Source of the DNA: Jacaranda mimosifolia
Lineage: Eukaryota; Streptophyta; Magnoliopsida; Lamiales; Bignoniaceae
Direction of reading: 5' to 3'
DNA: 64,000 bases
Assembly (NCBI GenBank): GCA_018894105.1
Contig: CM032120.1
Coordinates: 31,642,710 to 31,706,709, forward strand
The translations under genes were made by a program, and so were the position numbers. Shown in pieces: positions 47,375-60,224 of the stretch (the first letter of the stretch is position 1; the number at the start of each line of letters is the position of its first letter). Below the pieces are notes generated by a model. That model was not told where the DNA came from. It did not search any database and saw only the letters and a list, made by a program, of their open reading frames with translations.

Positions 47375-48645
47375 TATGCCTGTCAATGGGTATGGTTTTA
47401 CCCTACTCATGCCCATGACCCTAGCCAGACCCTACCCAAACCCATTAAGAAAAATGGAATGGGTAAGGGTAAGATCTATACCCATAAAACACCCAATTAC
47501 CCAATACTCAAAAAATACCCAATGTTAAATACCCATGTTCCAACTCCCTCCTTCCCAACTTTAATCTTTTTTACTCATAGAACTTTATTTTGGTTATTAT
47601 TTTCGTCAAACCTAAACTCAAAAAATATATTAAAAATAATTGAACGGGTATAATTATGTTTATATGCAAAACTTATCCACATATCCTATACCTTGAAATT
47701 ACTCATTTTTCAAATACTCAAATTTAACTAGTTAACTTTGTTATATCAAAATTAAATTTATACTAATAATCATGGCATACTTGAAGTGATACTTAAATTT
47801 TTAATATATATAAAATAAAAAAATTAAAATTATTTTAAATTTATTTATTTGTAATTATTGTACTTCTTAATTTATCTGAAATAATAAAATTCTTTCTCAC
47901 ATGTTGGTTTACACATTCCAATTTGGATGTTTGGATGATACTTTCTTTTCATACAAACCATATAAATTTGATGTATACATAAAAAAATTAAATGTATACT
48001 CTTTTTTAATTTTAAAAAATTGAGTTAACATTTTTAAAATATGCCCAAAAAAATTAGTCAATATTAATAAATTACTCTAACATTCAAATATTAGGTAGTT
48101 TTAGCATTTTGATTGATAATAAGAAAATTTGGCAAGGATAAAAAAATTAGTCAGATTAAAATACAATTAAAAAATTTGGTCTAATAAACTAGACCCAACT
48201 ATAGACCCAATGGGTCATGGATTTGATAGGGTAGGGTCTATTATTTGAGTATTTTAGGGTATGGGTTGAGTAGGGTAGGGTAAATATAGGGTCTAATTAT
48301 TTGGATATGTTAGGATATGGACTTGGGTAGGACAATACTCTACCTATTTCGTTGATAGGCCTACCTCACCCCCATTATTGAGTGAAGAAATATTAATTAT
48401 ATATCAAATACATTGAGTGAAGAATTTTTTTGGAAAATATCAGGAAAAAAAATTAGAATCTGATAAAAAAAAATCGGGTAGGATCTGGACCCGAACCGAA
48501 AGTGATGGGTCCGAACAGCAGACCCAATGCACAAACCCAATGGGTAATGGGTCTAAGTAGGTAATGTAGGTAAATGGGTATTAGTTTTGAATATTGTTTG
48601 GATATTGACTTGGGTAGGATAAAACCCTACCCATTTACAGTCCTA
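47375..48645. mobile_element. hAT-type inverted-repeat element(s), AATGGGTA arms
   Basis: The left end TATGCCTGTCAATGGGTATG and the reverse complement of 48363 leftward (TAGGCCTATCAACGAAATAGG) form a terminal inverted repeat for a roughly 1-kb element. A second right-hand-type end lies at 48645 (reverse complement TAGGACTGTAAATGGGTAGG), so a second copy or fragment abuts the first. The arms are full of repeated ACCCAATGGGTA and TAGGGTAGGGT motifs. I could not find an 8-bp duplication. The frame at 47294-47653 crosses the left arm and is not a gene. Confidence 0.55.
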
Positions 48646-49201
48646 GTTATATATTCTTAATACCACCTAGCTAGCTACAAATTCTAGGGAATGGAAGAAG
48701 CGTTGAGATGATCAGGCAGAATTCGGTGTTTTGTTTTTAACATTATCATCCGTTTGTGTACCTAACATCGTATTACGTGATATTTTCTTACACCGATCGA
48801 GTTGTATGAATTTTCTTCTCTCATGTGCTACAATCTACATCCTACGTGACCAATAATTTCTAATAACACATGGAACAGTACACTTCTGATGACAAAATAA
48901 TAAACATATATGCCTCCTGAAGATGGGCATTCTCAACTTCTAACTTTAATTACTTGTAAAACATAAAAATAAGGGTAACTAAAATAAATTAATTAATTGA
49001 TAATTAGGAGGCAAATAAAAATGCTTTTGGATGTTCAAATAGTTAAAAATAGCAAAGTAACCTTAATTTGAGAAATAAATGCCATGTTAGGGCCTTGCCG
49101 ACACTAAGCATATTGCATATGTGTTGCCACATTATATATATATGCTCCTTAATTTTTGCACAAAATAAGCAATTTTTGATGGATCAATGTCGTTATATAT
49201 T

Positions 49202-49247
<46 letters not shown>

Positions 49248-50931
49248 TATATATTTGGATATATAGAAATCTTCAACTTCACGTGTCATATAAAATTCTA
49301 ATTCAAGCTCGTGAATGTCCTTTTACTTGGTTTGCATGATCATTGTCACTGATAAATTATTGTTATATGCATATAATAGATGTTATCAAATGCTGTCGGA
49401 GAATAATTATATTACATAATTCTCTGTTATGTACATTAAGATTTAACGGTGGCTTCTTAAAATATTTTTTGCGACTATTAAGACTCTGATGTTCAGTAAT
49501 TGTGCCTTTTCCATCATTTAGTTGAGTTTGTATAGACTAGCAAGAGTGTAAGTTGAACTTTTTATAGACCAATTTGAAGAATATACTTACATAGTTTTGA
49601 GAATAACTCGATCGTTATGATTGTAAGGAGAACTTGTATGGTATTTATGGATATCATAATAACTTTTAAATTAACAACGATTTAGCCCTCACACTTGCTT
49701 TACAAATAAAAAAATAATAAAAGAAATGTTTTCCTTTTTTATTTTGATTTATAAATACATGCACGTCTGCACTCAAAATTCGATAGAATTTGAACATTGA
49801 GCATCACACATAAAAATTTAAGAATAATAACATTAAATCAACTGAGCACTCGACAAAAAAATGGAATCATATAACTTTGTTTGGTCGATTACACAGATTA
49901 TTTGTTCCAAAAGGGAAGTCAATTTGCAGGTGACTGTGTAATTGCTCCGCAATTCTATAAATTATATATCTATAGATTATCTCTAATAAGAAAAATACAT
50001 TAACTAAGGAGGAGTGACCACCGGAATCATCCTCTTTGTCTATATAAGATCGACACTCATTAAAATAGTAAAAACTTCACCTGAGTGGGATGCTTTTGAC
50101 CTTTAGCTTCTTTTCTCTTCGTCCGTTTGTACCAAAAGAAAAAAAAATAAAAAATAAAAAAGAATGATATATAATAATAAGAAACTTTATATGTGAAATG
50201 ACATCAAAAAATGCTTGATTCTTCAATCTTTTTATTGCAATGTGTAATCGAGAAGATACCATAATAGATGAAAATGCTTCAAAAAATTCAGTTGGCAACT
50301 AGTGGTTCTTTAAGAATAATTCTTAATTTATCATTAATGTTAAAAAGTACAAGATAACAATAGAACTGATCAATCAATATAAAAAATAAAAAATAGTTTT
50401 ATCATTAATAACATAAATTAAGTGAATAATTTTTATTTTATCATCAGCCATACTTTTTAGGTTATAATAATTTTTATTTTATTTCAATATGATTTAGCAA
50501 TGACATGACTAAAATTTTAATTGTTATACTCATAACTTAATAACAAAAAAAAAAAAAGAATTACTATGATATGTAATAAAATTTTCATTACCAATACAAA
50601 TGTGCCGGTAATAACTAATAGTTGTTTGCGTGACTTTTGTCACTATTAAAACTTGTAAAAAGAAATGGATTGAGCTGTATTGCTTTCAGTCTACTACTAG
50701 TACTACTTAATTAATTGAATTATTTTATTAATTTGTGATATTTTATCTTCAATGTTGTATTAATTAGATAAGGATCATATTATTTTTTCCAAACCCCTGA
50801 TCCAATTTAAAATTTTTGGATGGATAAAAGATAATAAACTCAATCTATCTAAAAACTTTTAAATAATTATATGGCTATATATAAAGCCCTTATATATTTT
50901 ATAACTTGGACATCATCAAAAAAGTGGTGCT
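48646..50931. other. Intergenic AT-rich DNA with a (GT)n microsatellite
   Basis: Contains a (GT)n tract of about 42 bp at 49205-49246. The frame passing through it (49068-49301) is a repeat artefact. No gene or transposon boundary was recognised. Confidence 0.6.
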
Positions 50932-51206
50932 TGTTGGAATTTTAATCCAATATGTAGACTCCTATTAATTGATTTGTTTTTATAGATAAAGCGGACTAAA
51001 TTAATACTATTTTGATGTTGCTATCCCATTAAAACTGTCCATCGATTTGTGCGAGAAGGAGAGGAAGACTTAGCAATCAATTGTAAAATTGCAAAAATTA
51101 TCGATCATCAACCTCATGGCTTAAACAGGTATTAAGAATCAATTAATTTTATGGTTGTTTTGATTTCATGGGTATGTGCATCTTAGGTTAAAAAATATGT
51201 CTTACA
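50932..51206 (+). repeat. Shortened 5' LTR
   Basis: 275 bp, starts TGTTGGAATTTTAATCC and ends TGTCTTACA. It matches both ends of the 439-bp LTR at 59424-59862 but lacks about 160 bp from its middle, the part that carries the TATA-like CTTATATATAG. Either this LTR lost its promoter segment or the 3' copy gained sequence. Confidence 0.87.
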
Positions 51207-51221
51207 TTTGGTATCGAAGCC

Positions 51222-51530
51222 ATATATCTCTGAATCAAAACCCGATTTGTTGATTGTATTTGGTCAATCTCTTATTTTGCCATTACAAAATTTTGATTAT
51301 ATTGATTTCATGATCAAGAATGAATAGTGATTATTTTTGGGTTTAAGTCTTGAATCCAAATATTGAGAAAATACATTTATAAAATTCATCATATGCATAT
51401 ATATATATAGGTCTTTTGGAGTATAATTTTGGCATATGATTGTTGGATTCGGGCTTAATTTATTAGTTATATATTATTTAATTATTTTATATTTTGACAT
51501 GCTTGGTGATTGTTTATATTAGATTACTAA
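51222..51530 (+). other. copia leader, no gene seen
   Basis: Non-coding AT-rich stretch between the primer-binding site and the MULE insertion. A recognisable gag start is absent. Confidence 0.5.
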
Positions 51531-52609
51531 ACTTTTGATGGCAAAATTGCATTTTTAGTCTCATACATTAGGGGGTATTCAACTTTAGTCTCACGCTTTT
51601 GCCAAATTTAGAAATCATCCCAAAATCTCAAAAATATTGAAAAGTTGGTCCCAAAAGTCAATTTCCACCCACAATTTAATGGAGAAAGCGCACGTGATGT
51701 GTGTGGCCGTTTGGAAACAAAATATGGTGGCAATTTAGTAGCAAAATTGCACTTTTAATCCCATATATTAGGGGGGGTGTGCAATTTTAGTCCCACACTT
51801 CGAAAAAGCTAATTATGGTGTTATGTTGGAAGAAGAAGGATATTGCTGCTATTTTGCTAAGGTGGAGGAAAATGCTACTTAATTATTGTATTATACTTCG
51901 GTATCTTGATTGGAGCTTGTAGGTGTAGAAATATTAGCTTAAACAAGCTCCTGATTTTGATATGTAATGAAATGGAATTGTGTTATTAATGGAGAAGGAA
52001 ATTATTTTGTATTTAGTTGCTTAACAGTGTAATGTAATGTAGCAACCATGCAACTACACCACATGCACATCCCATAAAGCAACCATATATTATGTGATGG
52101 ACCAAATGTACAGAAAAAGCAGCCAAATTTTACAAAAAAGCTTTTGAACTGAGATAGGAGCATAACTCATCACAATAGCTGAATTTGAACCACCAATTCA
52201 ATCAAGTATCAGGTATACTAAGATGCTCCCAAATTCACAATTGAGCAATTTATGAGCAAAAGCATGCATAATTGAGTCTGAATTGACACGAAACAGAGGT
52301 AAAACTTGAAGAAAACTTGTGTACAATTGCAGACTGTATTACCATAACAAAATTTTGCACAAATGTATACCTAAAGGTTTTTGTATTTCCAGCATGATAG
52401 ACAACACCAAACAAGTTCAGTTTCCAATCCATACATTCAATCCATTCTCAAGTTGGAACACTAAGACACAGACGCATACAAAAAGACTGCATTCCAGTTT
52501 ATAATCCAAAAGATTGATTCCAAAATAACTCTGAAATTTGGCACTGCATTTTTTATATACTAAAAAAAAAAAAAACATAGAATTCCCATTCAATGCTAAT
52601 GCTGCAATC

Positions 52610-53640
52610 CATCCTTGGACTTCTCTTAACCTTGCTTTTGCCTTTTAGTCTTGGACTTCTTCACACTTCCATTTCCACATGTAGCTGCAACTAGTGCACT
52701 TAAGTTGGACATAGGGATAAACTTTTGACCACCTCTCACAAATAGATTTGCATCCCCTCAATTTGTGCTCACTTGTGAACTAATACATCTCCTTATTTGT
52801 GAAATTGGTGGATGGTCCTGTGAATATGGTGGAGGTGCTCTACTATTCACTGTTCTTTGCATTGGAGAATTTAGAGTTGGTATTGGGACAAATACAAAAG
52901 GTGGAGTTATAGCTTCAAAACTAACAGATCGTGTTAGTTCCTCAACTCCACCTGCTGTAACTCCTTGATATGATCTCTTGTTATTTGTCCCCTATAAAAT
53001 TGAGGAACTCACATTAGACATTAGAATAATATTCATGTAACATCTAAAAACTAAGGGAATGTTTGGTTATGTTTTCCCATAACAAATTATTTTGGGGAAA
53101 CATAACCAAAAATATCCTCATTTTCCCTCCAAAACCTCCATTTTTTAATATATACATACATATATTATATATACATTATATATATTTTATTATTATTCTA
53201 ACAATAGAAAAATCACTTAATTCCATTTTTATCCCAAAAACCCAACAAAAAAGTATTGATTTGACTACTACAGTAAAAAATATCTCCCCCTAAATATAAA
53301 CAAACATACCAAAACATAACTTTCACATTCTCCAATAATTCATTCTCCCAAAACACATAATAAAATCACACAAAAAACATAACTAAACGTTCCCTAAGTC
53401 ATTGTATAGTATTCATGAATTAGCAAGAAAATCACTAAAGAAATTCAATAAAGAACAAAAATTACAGTCATCTTTGTAGTAGTTGAGTTGGCATTCCAGT
53501 TTCCTCTCCCCTTGGATCCTCATCAATACCATCAAGCTCAGCTACAGACTCTTGTGCTTTTTTTCTCAAGTCACTTCCCTTCTTGTTATAACCAGTCTCA
53601 CCATAGAAAGTGCATTTTACCTTGCAATACTGCCTCTTGA
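52610..53640 (-). pseudogene. MuDR-type transposase C-terminal fragment in the MULE
   Basis: On the minus strand an upstream exon near 53625-53467 encodes a degenerate zinc knuckle, CTFYGETGYNKKGS, equivalent to the C-terminal CCHC of MuDR-type transposases but with Cys and His replaced by Tyr and Ser. It ends at a possible donor (GTAATTTT, 53465). A downstream exon begins after the acceptor TTTATAG at 52992 and reads NKRSYQGVTAGGVEE, then GGQKFIPMSNLSALVAATC, with one stop. The catalytic DDE region is not present, so the element is non-autonomous or internally deleted. The intron contains a MITE. Confidence 0.65.
53055..53394. mobile_element. Tourist-like MITE nested inside the MULE
   Basis: Ends GGGAATGTTTGGTTATGTTT and, as reverse complement of the right side, GGGAACGTTTAGTTATGTTT. 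It is flanked by the direct 3-bp repeat TAA (53052-53054 and 53395-53397), as in PIF/Harbinger MITEs. AT-rich, 340 bp, non-coding. It sits in the intron of the transposase fragment. Confidence 0.8.
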
Positions 53641-53957
53641 GCTTAATTCTTTCTTTTTTTTTAATTACCTCTGACCTATTTTGGCAAAAGCGTGGGACTA
53701 AAGTTACACACCCCTCTAACGTATGGGACTAAAAGTGTAATTTTGCCACAAAATTTCCACAAGATCTTGTTACCAAATAGCCACACGCATCACACGCACT
53801 TTCTGCGTTAAATTGTGGGTGGAAATTGACTTTTGGGATCAACTTTGCAACATTTTTGAAATTTTGGGATGTTTTCTAAATTTTTCAAAAGCGTGGGACT
53901 AAAGCTGCACCCCCCCTAATGTATGGAACTAAAAAATGCAATTTTACCACTTTTGAC

Positions 53958-55274
53958 AATATATAGATATAGATGTTTTCTATTTTGCCAAATATGCATG
54001 CGAAATATATCCATTTCTTTCTCTTGCTGCATTTATGGTGTGTCAATAGAATCTTCAGTTGTGTTTTCTTCTTTGCTTTGGCCATAAATGATATATTTAA
54101 AAAAAAAAAAAAGGAAATTGAGATTTTGGAATCAAGCATGGGTAACAGTCATATTAACGTGCAGATTTCGCCAATTTTTTTGTGCTTTGGTATGGTTCAC
54201 TAGTTTTAATGAATTGAATTAGTTATCAAAACAAACTTTCTTTAATCCAAGATTTGATATTTATGTTTTACATATTACTTAAAGGCATTAGATGTGCACC
54301 CGCATTAGAAGATTTACACTTTTTTGATTACTCTTTCTTTTTTGTTATTTGCATGTACATATGTAAATGGAGGAAAGCTCACAAACTGAATTTTATGTGT
54401 ACAAGCAAATTACAAGTTGCTCTAATTATTCTCCTCCATCCTGCATTCTCTTGTGTGAGCATTTTTTTTATATGATAAATTTTCTTTCTCTCCAACATGG
54501 CGGGAATTATATTCACTATACGCAAATAGATATGCTTTGAGCCAACAAAATAATATAATTTAAATTTACTTTTATATGTAGTTAGCTATATTCGTTGTGG
54601 AATAACATAAGATATAATTGTTCTACATACAAGCACTCAATTTGAGGAACATTCTATGGTCAAATAAATTAAATTTTGAAACAACTTGAATGCTGTGAAG
54701 TTTCTTTACAACTCTCCAAAGTACATGTTGTTGTAATGCTTGATCTTGTGGGAGTCTCGTATACACAGTGCACATGTACAAGTTGGGCAATTAATTTTTG
54801 ACTCGGTCATGCGCTTATTTTATGAGTTCAAGTAAATAGTTACACCAAAATGTTCTATTTATTGAGATTTGTAAAATTTGTGACGTGCATATTTCGAGTT
54901 GATGTTATTATACATTGTTACCTGCCCAAAGGGGGTTAGATATTTGTGATAATTTGATTTTGATGTTGCAAAACATATTGATGGGGATATATTGATCTAG
55001 AAGATTTGTTTTCCAAAGGAGGCAACTTTTCAACAATTAGTATATCTATGTGTCATTCTTGCATGAGAGGCCTTGTGTGAGTTGCATGCCCTGCCCAAAG
55101 GAGAGTTTGTCGTGACTTGCAAGGACTCTATGAGAACTAAGCCATACTGTCTGAGCTTATTCTTGTTAATTGCCTCTTATTGATAGTGATTTGTTGCATT
55201 CTTGTTGTTCTGGGCATTTTTCGTGAATTTGAACACTAGTAGAGCTTCTACAGAACTATTGAGTCGTGGAAATT
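53958..55274 (+). other. copia internal sequence after the MULE, no domain seen
   Basis: AT-rich stretch with CTGCCCAAAGG-type repeats near 54923 and 55085. It occupies the place expected for gag, but I recognise no gag motif. Minus-strand frames near 54000 overlap poly-A and are not genes. Confidence 0.45.
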
Positions 55275-55633
55275 TTAGGGGCCTGTTTGGTTTCATTTTC
55301 ATTTTTTATTTTTCATTTATATCATTTTGAAAATTTGAAAAAGTAGTCAGTGAAATTGAGTTGAAAAGGAGTCTGTATTTGGATATGTTGCTGGAAAAAT
55401 AATAATTATATTGGGCTTAGTAGGTTGTAGATAGAGAGAGATAGTAGTAATGAGGAAGAGAGATAAGATATATAGGTTATTGGGAGAAGATATATAGGTT
55501 ATTGATGGAAAATGTGTTTTGAGAATGAAAATGAAAATGATGTTAGGTGAAAATGTGTAAAAATTCGTGTTTCAATTTTCAAATAGTTGAAATGTGAAAA
55601 TGAGACTTGAAAATAAAACCAAATGGGCTCTAA
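55275..55633. mobile_element. MITE of the 2621-3016 family, opposite orientation
   Basis: Left end TTAGGGGCCTGTTTGGTTTC; the reverse complement of the right end is TTAGAGCCCATTTGGTTTTA. The interior motifs GTATTTGGAT...AATTATA...GTAGGTTGTAG resemble the reverse complement of the MITE at 2621-3016. No unambiguous direct target duplication. Inserted in the copia interior. Confidence 0.6.
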
Positions 55634-56124
55634 GAGATTAAAGCATGAAATTAAGTTTGCCCTAAGATTAGCTTATATTGATATAGCTTCTTAGAGGATT
55701 AACCTCCTTAACCTGTCGATAATGCTTCCAATGCTGCGAAAAGAGCTTATGCCTAATGGGAGAGATCCAATCTTCTATGTCTCTTAACTTTAAAAAAAAA
55801 AAGAAAAGAAGAAAGAAAAAAATTCTACTAGAGAACATCTAGTTAGTGTACTTCCTAATACCAATAATCTAGGGAATTTTCTATACGATAGGATAAAGGT
55901 ATCAATTGTCTAATAAGTTTTGAGGCTGGGAATCTAATGAGTGATGGTGGATATGAAGTATAATACTTATGGAGGGATTAGTAGTATATTCTAAAAAATG
56001 GTTCATAGTTGATCCAAACTTAAAGATCTTAATTTTTGCCTTCCTAATAACTATATTGTTCATGCTGCTTTTAATTTTCGGCTTGTGGAATTTAGTCAAA
56101 TCAAAATAGCCTACAACACCCAAA

Positions 56125-58670
56125 ATGAGTTATGGAGTATTCTTGACCTTACCTCCAAATATATATTTGAGGAAGAGAAAATCAAGAGGAAAAGTGGACA
56201 GACAACTTTTGCTTGTTTTGGAAAACATTTTCTACGTACCAACTTTCACTCATAACTTAGTTTCTATTTCTATTTTGGATAATTTGGGTTGTGATATCTC
56301 CTTTGGAAAAAAGGAATGTTAATTTGATGTTAGACTCTAAAATTATTGAGTTTTTTGTCAAGTAACCTATATACGTTGATTTTGGCTACTAATCAAATTT
56401 GTTATTCTTTTAATATTGAAAATTTATGTCTAAAAGATCCTAAATAATGATGATTATTTCATGTTATGGCATAGGCGTCTTGGTCATATTTCTAAAGATA
56501 GGATAGAAAAAGTGATAAAATGAGGCATTCTTTGTGGTCTTAACTTTAGAAATAGGGAGTTTTGTGTTGATTGTATGAGGGGCAAACATGATGAGACTGG
56601 GCAACATATGGGACCGTTTGCCAAAATATTAACAAGAATCTAGATTGTTGCTTAATATACCACGTCTAGGAGTCATGAGCAAAATAATGTAACTAAAAGG
56701 CATAGTGACACCCTAGTTGGAATAATGAGGAACATGATGAGCCGATGTGAGTTACCTAAGTTTCTTTTGGATGAAGCCATAAGAACTATGATGTATATTC
56801 TTAATTGTATCCTTCAAAATTAGTTCCTAACACACCATTTGAGTTGCAGGTTAGCAGGAAACCTAGCTTAAACTATTTTTGAGTGTGGGGATGTCCTGCT
56901 GAGGTTAAAATCTATAACACTTTTGAGAAAAAGATTAACTCTAGATCTACTCATGATTACTTCATTAGATATTTAGATCATTCTAAAGGATATAGTTTAT
57001 CTTGTCCTTCATGTGGTACTCAAATAGTTGAGTCTTAGACAACTAAGTTCTTAGAGCACGATGTTCCTGATAGGGGTGAATGTCCTATAGTTGATGATCA
57101 TATTGAATCTATTATACTTTCCTTACGCGGTGCACATGAAATTGAAGAACCTCATGAGCAAGTAGCTATACCCAATGCTAATATAGAGGGTGATTTATTG
57201 ATCCACCTTAAAATTATGTCCCTTAAATGCCTTCTGGACATCTACTAGAGAGAGAGGTCCAACAATTCCTAAAGAATGCATATATCTTGGAAAATAATTA
57301 TGATATTAGTCCAGTAGTTGATCCTATTAGCTATTCTGATGATATGCCTAGTCCTTAATCAAACTTGTGGTTTAGTGCTATAAAGGATGAAATTCACTCA
57401 ATCAAAGGAAATAATGTGCAAGAGTTAGTTGATCTGCCTCAAAGTTAAAAAACTATAGGTTGCAAATGGGTGTTTAAAACCACGAAAAACTCAAATGGAA
57501 AGATTGAAAGATTTAAAACTAGACTTATGGCTAAAGGTTTCAATCAAAGAGCTGAAATTGATTATGGTAACACCTTTTGTCATGTTTCCTCCAAAGATTC
57601 CTTCATGGTCATTTTTATGAGTTTGGTAGCTTGTTTTGGTTTCAAACTCTACCAAGTGGATGATAGGACAATTTTCCTTAATGATGACCTTGATGAAGAG
57701 GTTTACATGATTCAACTTGAGGTTGCACTCAAGAAGGAAATGAACATCTAGTATGTAAGTTGAATAAGTCAATTTATGGCCTTAAACAGGCCTTTCGTCA
57801 ATGGTACTTGAAGTTTGATAGGGTGATATTATTAGGCTTTGAGAAAAATAAAGTAGACCATTGTATTTACCTCAAGACCAGTGGGAGCAAATTCATATTT
57901 GGTACTTTATGTTGATGATATTTTGCTTACTAGTGGTGATTTGGGTTTGCTACATGAGACTTAACAAATGTTATGTTATAGCTTTGATATGAAGGATCTT
58001 GGTGAAGCATTTTTTGTTCTTAGAATTGAGATCCACCATGATAGAACTTAAGGCTTGCTAGGACATTCTCAAGTCAGTTACATTGATCGTATTTTAGCTA
58101 GGTTTAGCATGCTAAATTATAAACCTGGAGATATGCCTATTATGAAAGGTGATAAGCTTAGCGTTGGACAATGCCCTAAAAACAAACTTGAGAAAGAGTC
58201 CATGAAAAATATTCCTAACTCTAGCGTATTGGCAGTCTCATGTATTCATAAATCTACACTAGACCTGATATAGCCTTTGTTGTTGGTGTTATTTGGTGCT
58301 ATCTCTCTTTAATCCAAAACAAGAACATTAGGTGGCTATTAAGAAAGTCTTGAGATATTTGAGAAAAATCTAAAGAGCCTTATTTCAGGATTTTTTAGTT
58401 GATGATTCAATTTCTGGGCCTATTGAAGATATATTGTGATAATACTATTGTCATGTTCTTTTCGAGGAACAATAAGTCCTCCAGTGCATCTAAACATGTA
58501 GAGCTTAAATATCTCACTATAAGAGACTTGGTTAAAAATAGCACCATTATGATAGAGCATATCGATTTTGACTTTATGCTTGCGGATCTTTTGATTAAGG
58601 AATTGAGACCTTTCAAAAGACATATAGAACACATGGGTGTAATTGAGTCTTTTTATATATTGAGCTAAGT
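56125..58670 (+). pseudogene. copia pol remnant: GAG-pre-integrase, integrase, RT, RNase H
   Basis: Plus strand. GAG-pre-integrase is seen as LENIFYVPTFTHNLVSISIL (about 56212-56271) and LWHRRLGHISKDRIEKVIK (about 56463-56519). Integrase has a CVDCMRGKHDE finger end, then RHSDTLVGIMRNMMSRCELPKF and LNHIHVWGCP-type traces. RT from 57470 has KIERFKTRLMAKGFNQRAEIDYG, then LYVDDILLTSGD (about 57906-57941) and SFDMKDLGEAFFVLRIEIH. RNase H has YCDNTIVMFFSRNNKSSSASKHVELKYL (about 58429-58518, split here) and FDFMLADLLIKEL. Stops separate these blocks, so no polyprotein is produced. Confidence 0.87.
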
Positions 58671-59423
58671 GAGATACACTTCTTTGCTGAATTTGTTACA
58701 TTGAACCATTTGTTTGATTGGGTTTTTATTTAATGCGAGATTTTTTTTTTCCTAGTATTGTTGATATATTTGTTATAACTGAGCACACATACTTTGAGGT
58801 TATATCTCGCTTGATATGTATCTTGAGATTAGTGGTTGATCTTGAGAGTTGGATATGTTTCATAAATGACACTATATTGTATTTTCAGTTTGAACGATGC
58901 ATACATGACTTCTTTTGAAGTTGGATTTTCTTGGGATTGCATATTGTTTTAGAAATCCATGTCTTACAAGAAAATCATGGATTTTCTTAAGGTTTCTTAT
59001 TGCTCAAGAGGCCCATATCTTATAAGAAAATCAAATTTTCTTGGGATTTTATATAATTCTAGAATCCATATCTTACAAGAAAATTGGAAGACCAACAATG
59101 AAATAGCATACATACTTAGGTCATATTTAGTTGCTATTTCTTGCTACATTACCATGCCTAAATCCGTGTCGGTGGAGTTGCTGGTATATGTGACCATGGA
59201 AGTCTTGTGTTGATGAAAGATGCAATCACTGCAATAATCCAATATTAGTATTTTTTACTGGACCAGATTGTGTTGGTAGTCTTGTCTCATTGTTGTATTC
59301 TTTTTCTTTAAATTGTGGCCACAGTCAAAATCTTGTTTTGTAATTTAGCCCAAGAATCATTTTCTCAAATTTTACCTTTTATTTATTTTAAAGTTATAAT
59401 TAATATTTGTCCAAGTGGGAGAA
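58671..59423 (+). other. 3' non-coding part of the copia element
   Basis: Between the RNase H remnant and the 3' LTR. It contains three or more degenerate copies of a CATRTCTTAYAAGAAAATC-type motif near 58958-59082. It ends with the polypurine tract AAGTGGGAGAA. Confidence 0.6.
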
Positions 59424-59862
59424 TGTTGGAATTTTATTCCAATATATGGACTTCTATTAATTGAATTTTTTTTCTAAAAGATAAAAACGGGCTAAATTAA
59501 TATTGTTAATAAGACATGACTTGATATGACAGGTGGTGTAAGAACCTTTTCTTAACAAATTTGGTATGACAAGTGATGTAAACCCAATCTTATAAACCTG
59601 TGATGGTAAGGCTCTTTAAAGTTTTATCTTATATATAGTGTGGCTAAGTCCCCTCTCCACTCTACGTTTTGATATTACTATCCCATTAAATTTGTCAATT
59701 GGTTTGTGCGAGAAGGAAAGGAAGACTTAGCAATCAATTGTGAAATTGCAAGAATTATTGATCATCAACCTCATGGCTCAAACAGATATTAAGAATTAAT
59801 TAATTTTATAGTGTTTTGATTTCATAGCTATATATATCTTGGGTTAAAAAATTTCTCTTACA
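59424..59862 (+). repeat. 3' LTR of the copia element
   Basis: 439 bp, starts TGTTGGAATTTTATTCC after the polypurine tract and ends TTTCTCTTACA. Compared with 50932-51206 it contains an extra central part of about 160 bp with a duplicated TATGACARGTGRTGTAA motif and a TATA-like CTTATATATAGTG. Confidence 0.88.
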
Positions 59863-60224
59863 ATGCATATCTCATTGTCTTTATTTGGTGTAATAATATG
59901 ATCATGAGAATTGCATGTAAGGACACAGAAATAAGTAAAGTTTGCTTTTATTTAGTTATATACGTATGTATTTATACACATGGTTATATATTATCCATGA
60001 CGTATATGTTAGAGTCCATGCGGATTATATGTCAGCAATTGTGTCACCGACTGCTTTTGCCAATTATGCAGTTCTGAATTGGCTTAACTGATCACCCCAA
60101 CTAAAGGAAAAATAATGGCTTGTGATAGTAAAAGCACTTACAAAGTGCTCGGAGTTTGCCTTTCAAAAATATGACATTCTTTTTCTTTTTTTCTTTTTTT
60201 TTTCCGATTAGACAATATATATTG
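59863..60224. other. Intergenic, no gene seen
   Basis: AT-rich flank with a poly-pyrimidine stretch near 60178-60200. Nothing else recognised. Confidence 0.5.

Larger units (their letters stand above)
51540..53948. mobile_element. Mutator-like element (MULE) with long inverted repeats
   Basis: Terminal inverted repeats of at least 140 bp: the left starts GGCAAAATTGCATTTTTAGT, and the reverse complement of the right starts GGTAAAATTGCATTTTTTAG. The arms match closely through to CAATTTCCACCCACAATTTAA. Flanked by 9-bp duplications ACTTTTGAT (51531-51539) and ACTTTTGAC (53949-53957), eight of nine matching, as expected for Mutator. Each arm also carries a second inner copy of the same end motif (near 51740 and 53690). 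Inside is a minus-strand transposase 3' fragment interrupted by a MITE-bearing intron. Confidence 0.9.
50932..59862 (+). mobile_element. Ty1/copia element interrupted by a MULE and MITEs
   Basis: 5' LTR at 50932-51206, then a primer site TGGTATCGAAGCC (51209-51221, one base short of the canonical TGGTATCAGAGCC). Pol remnants lie at 56125-58670, then a polypurine tract AAGTGGGAGAA and the 3' LTR (59424-59862). The span is 8.9 kb, of which 2.4 kb is an inserted MULE. The flanks GTGCT and ATGCA share only TGC, so any target duplication is decayed. Gag is not recognisable between primer site and GAG-pre-integrase. Confidence 0.85.

Noticed and set aside
49068..49301. Frame encoding alternating Cys-Val
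   Set aside because: Produced by translation through the (GT)n microsatellite.
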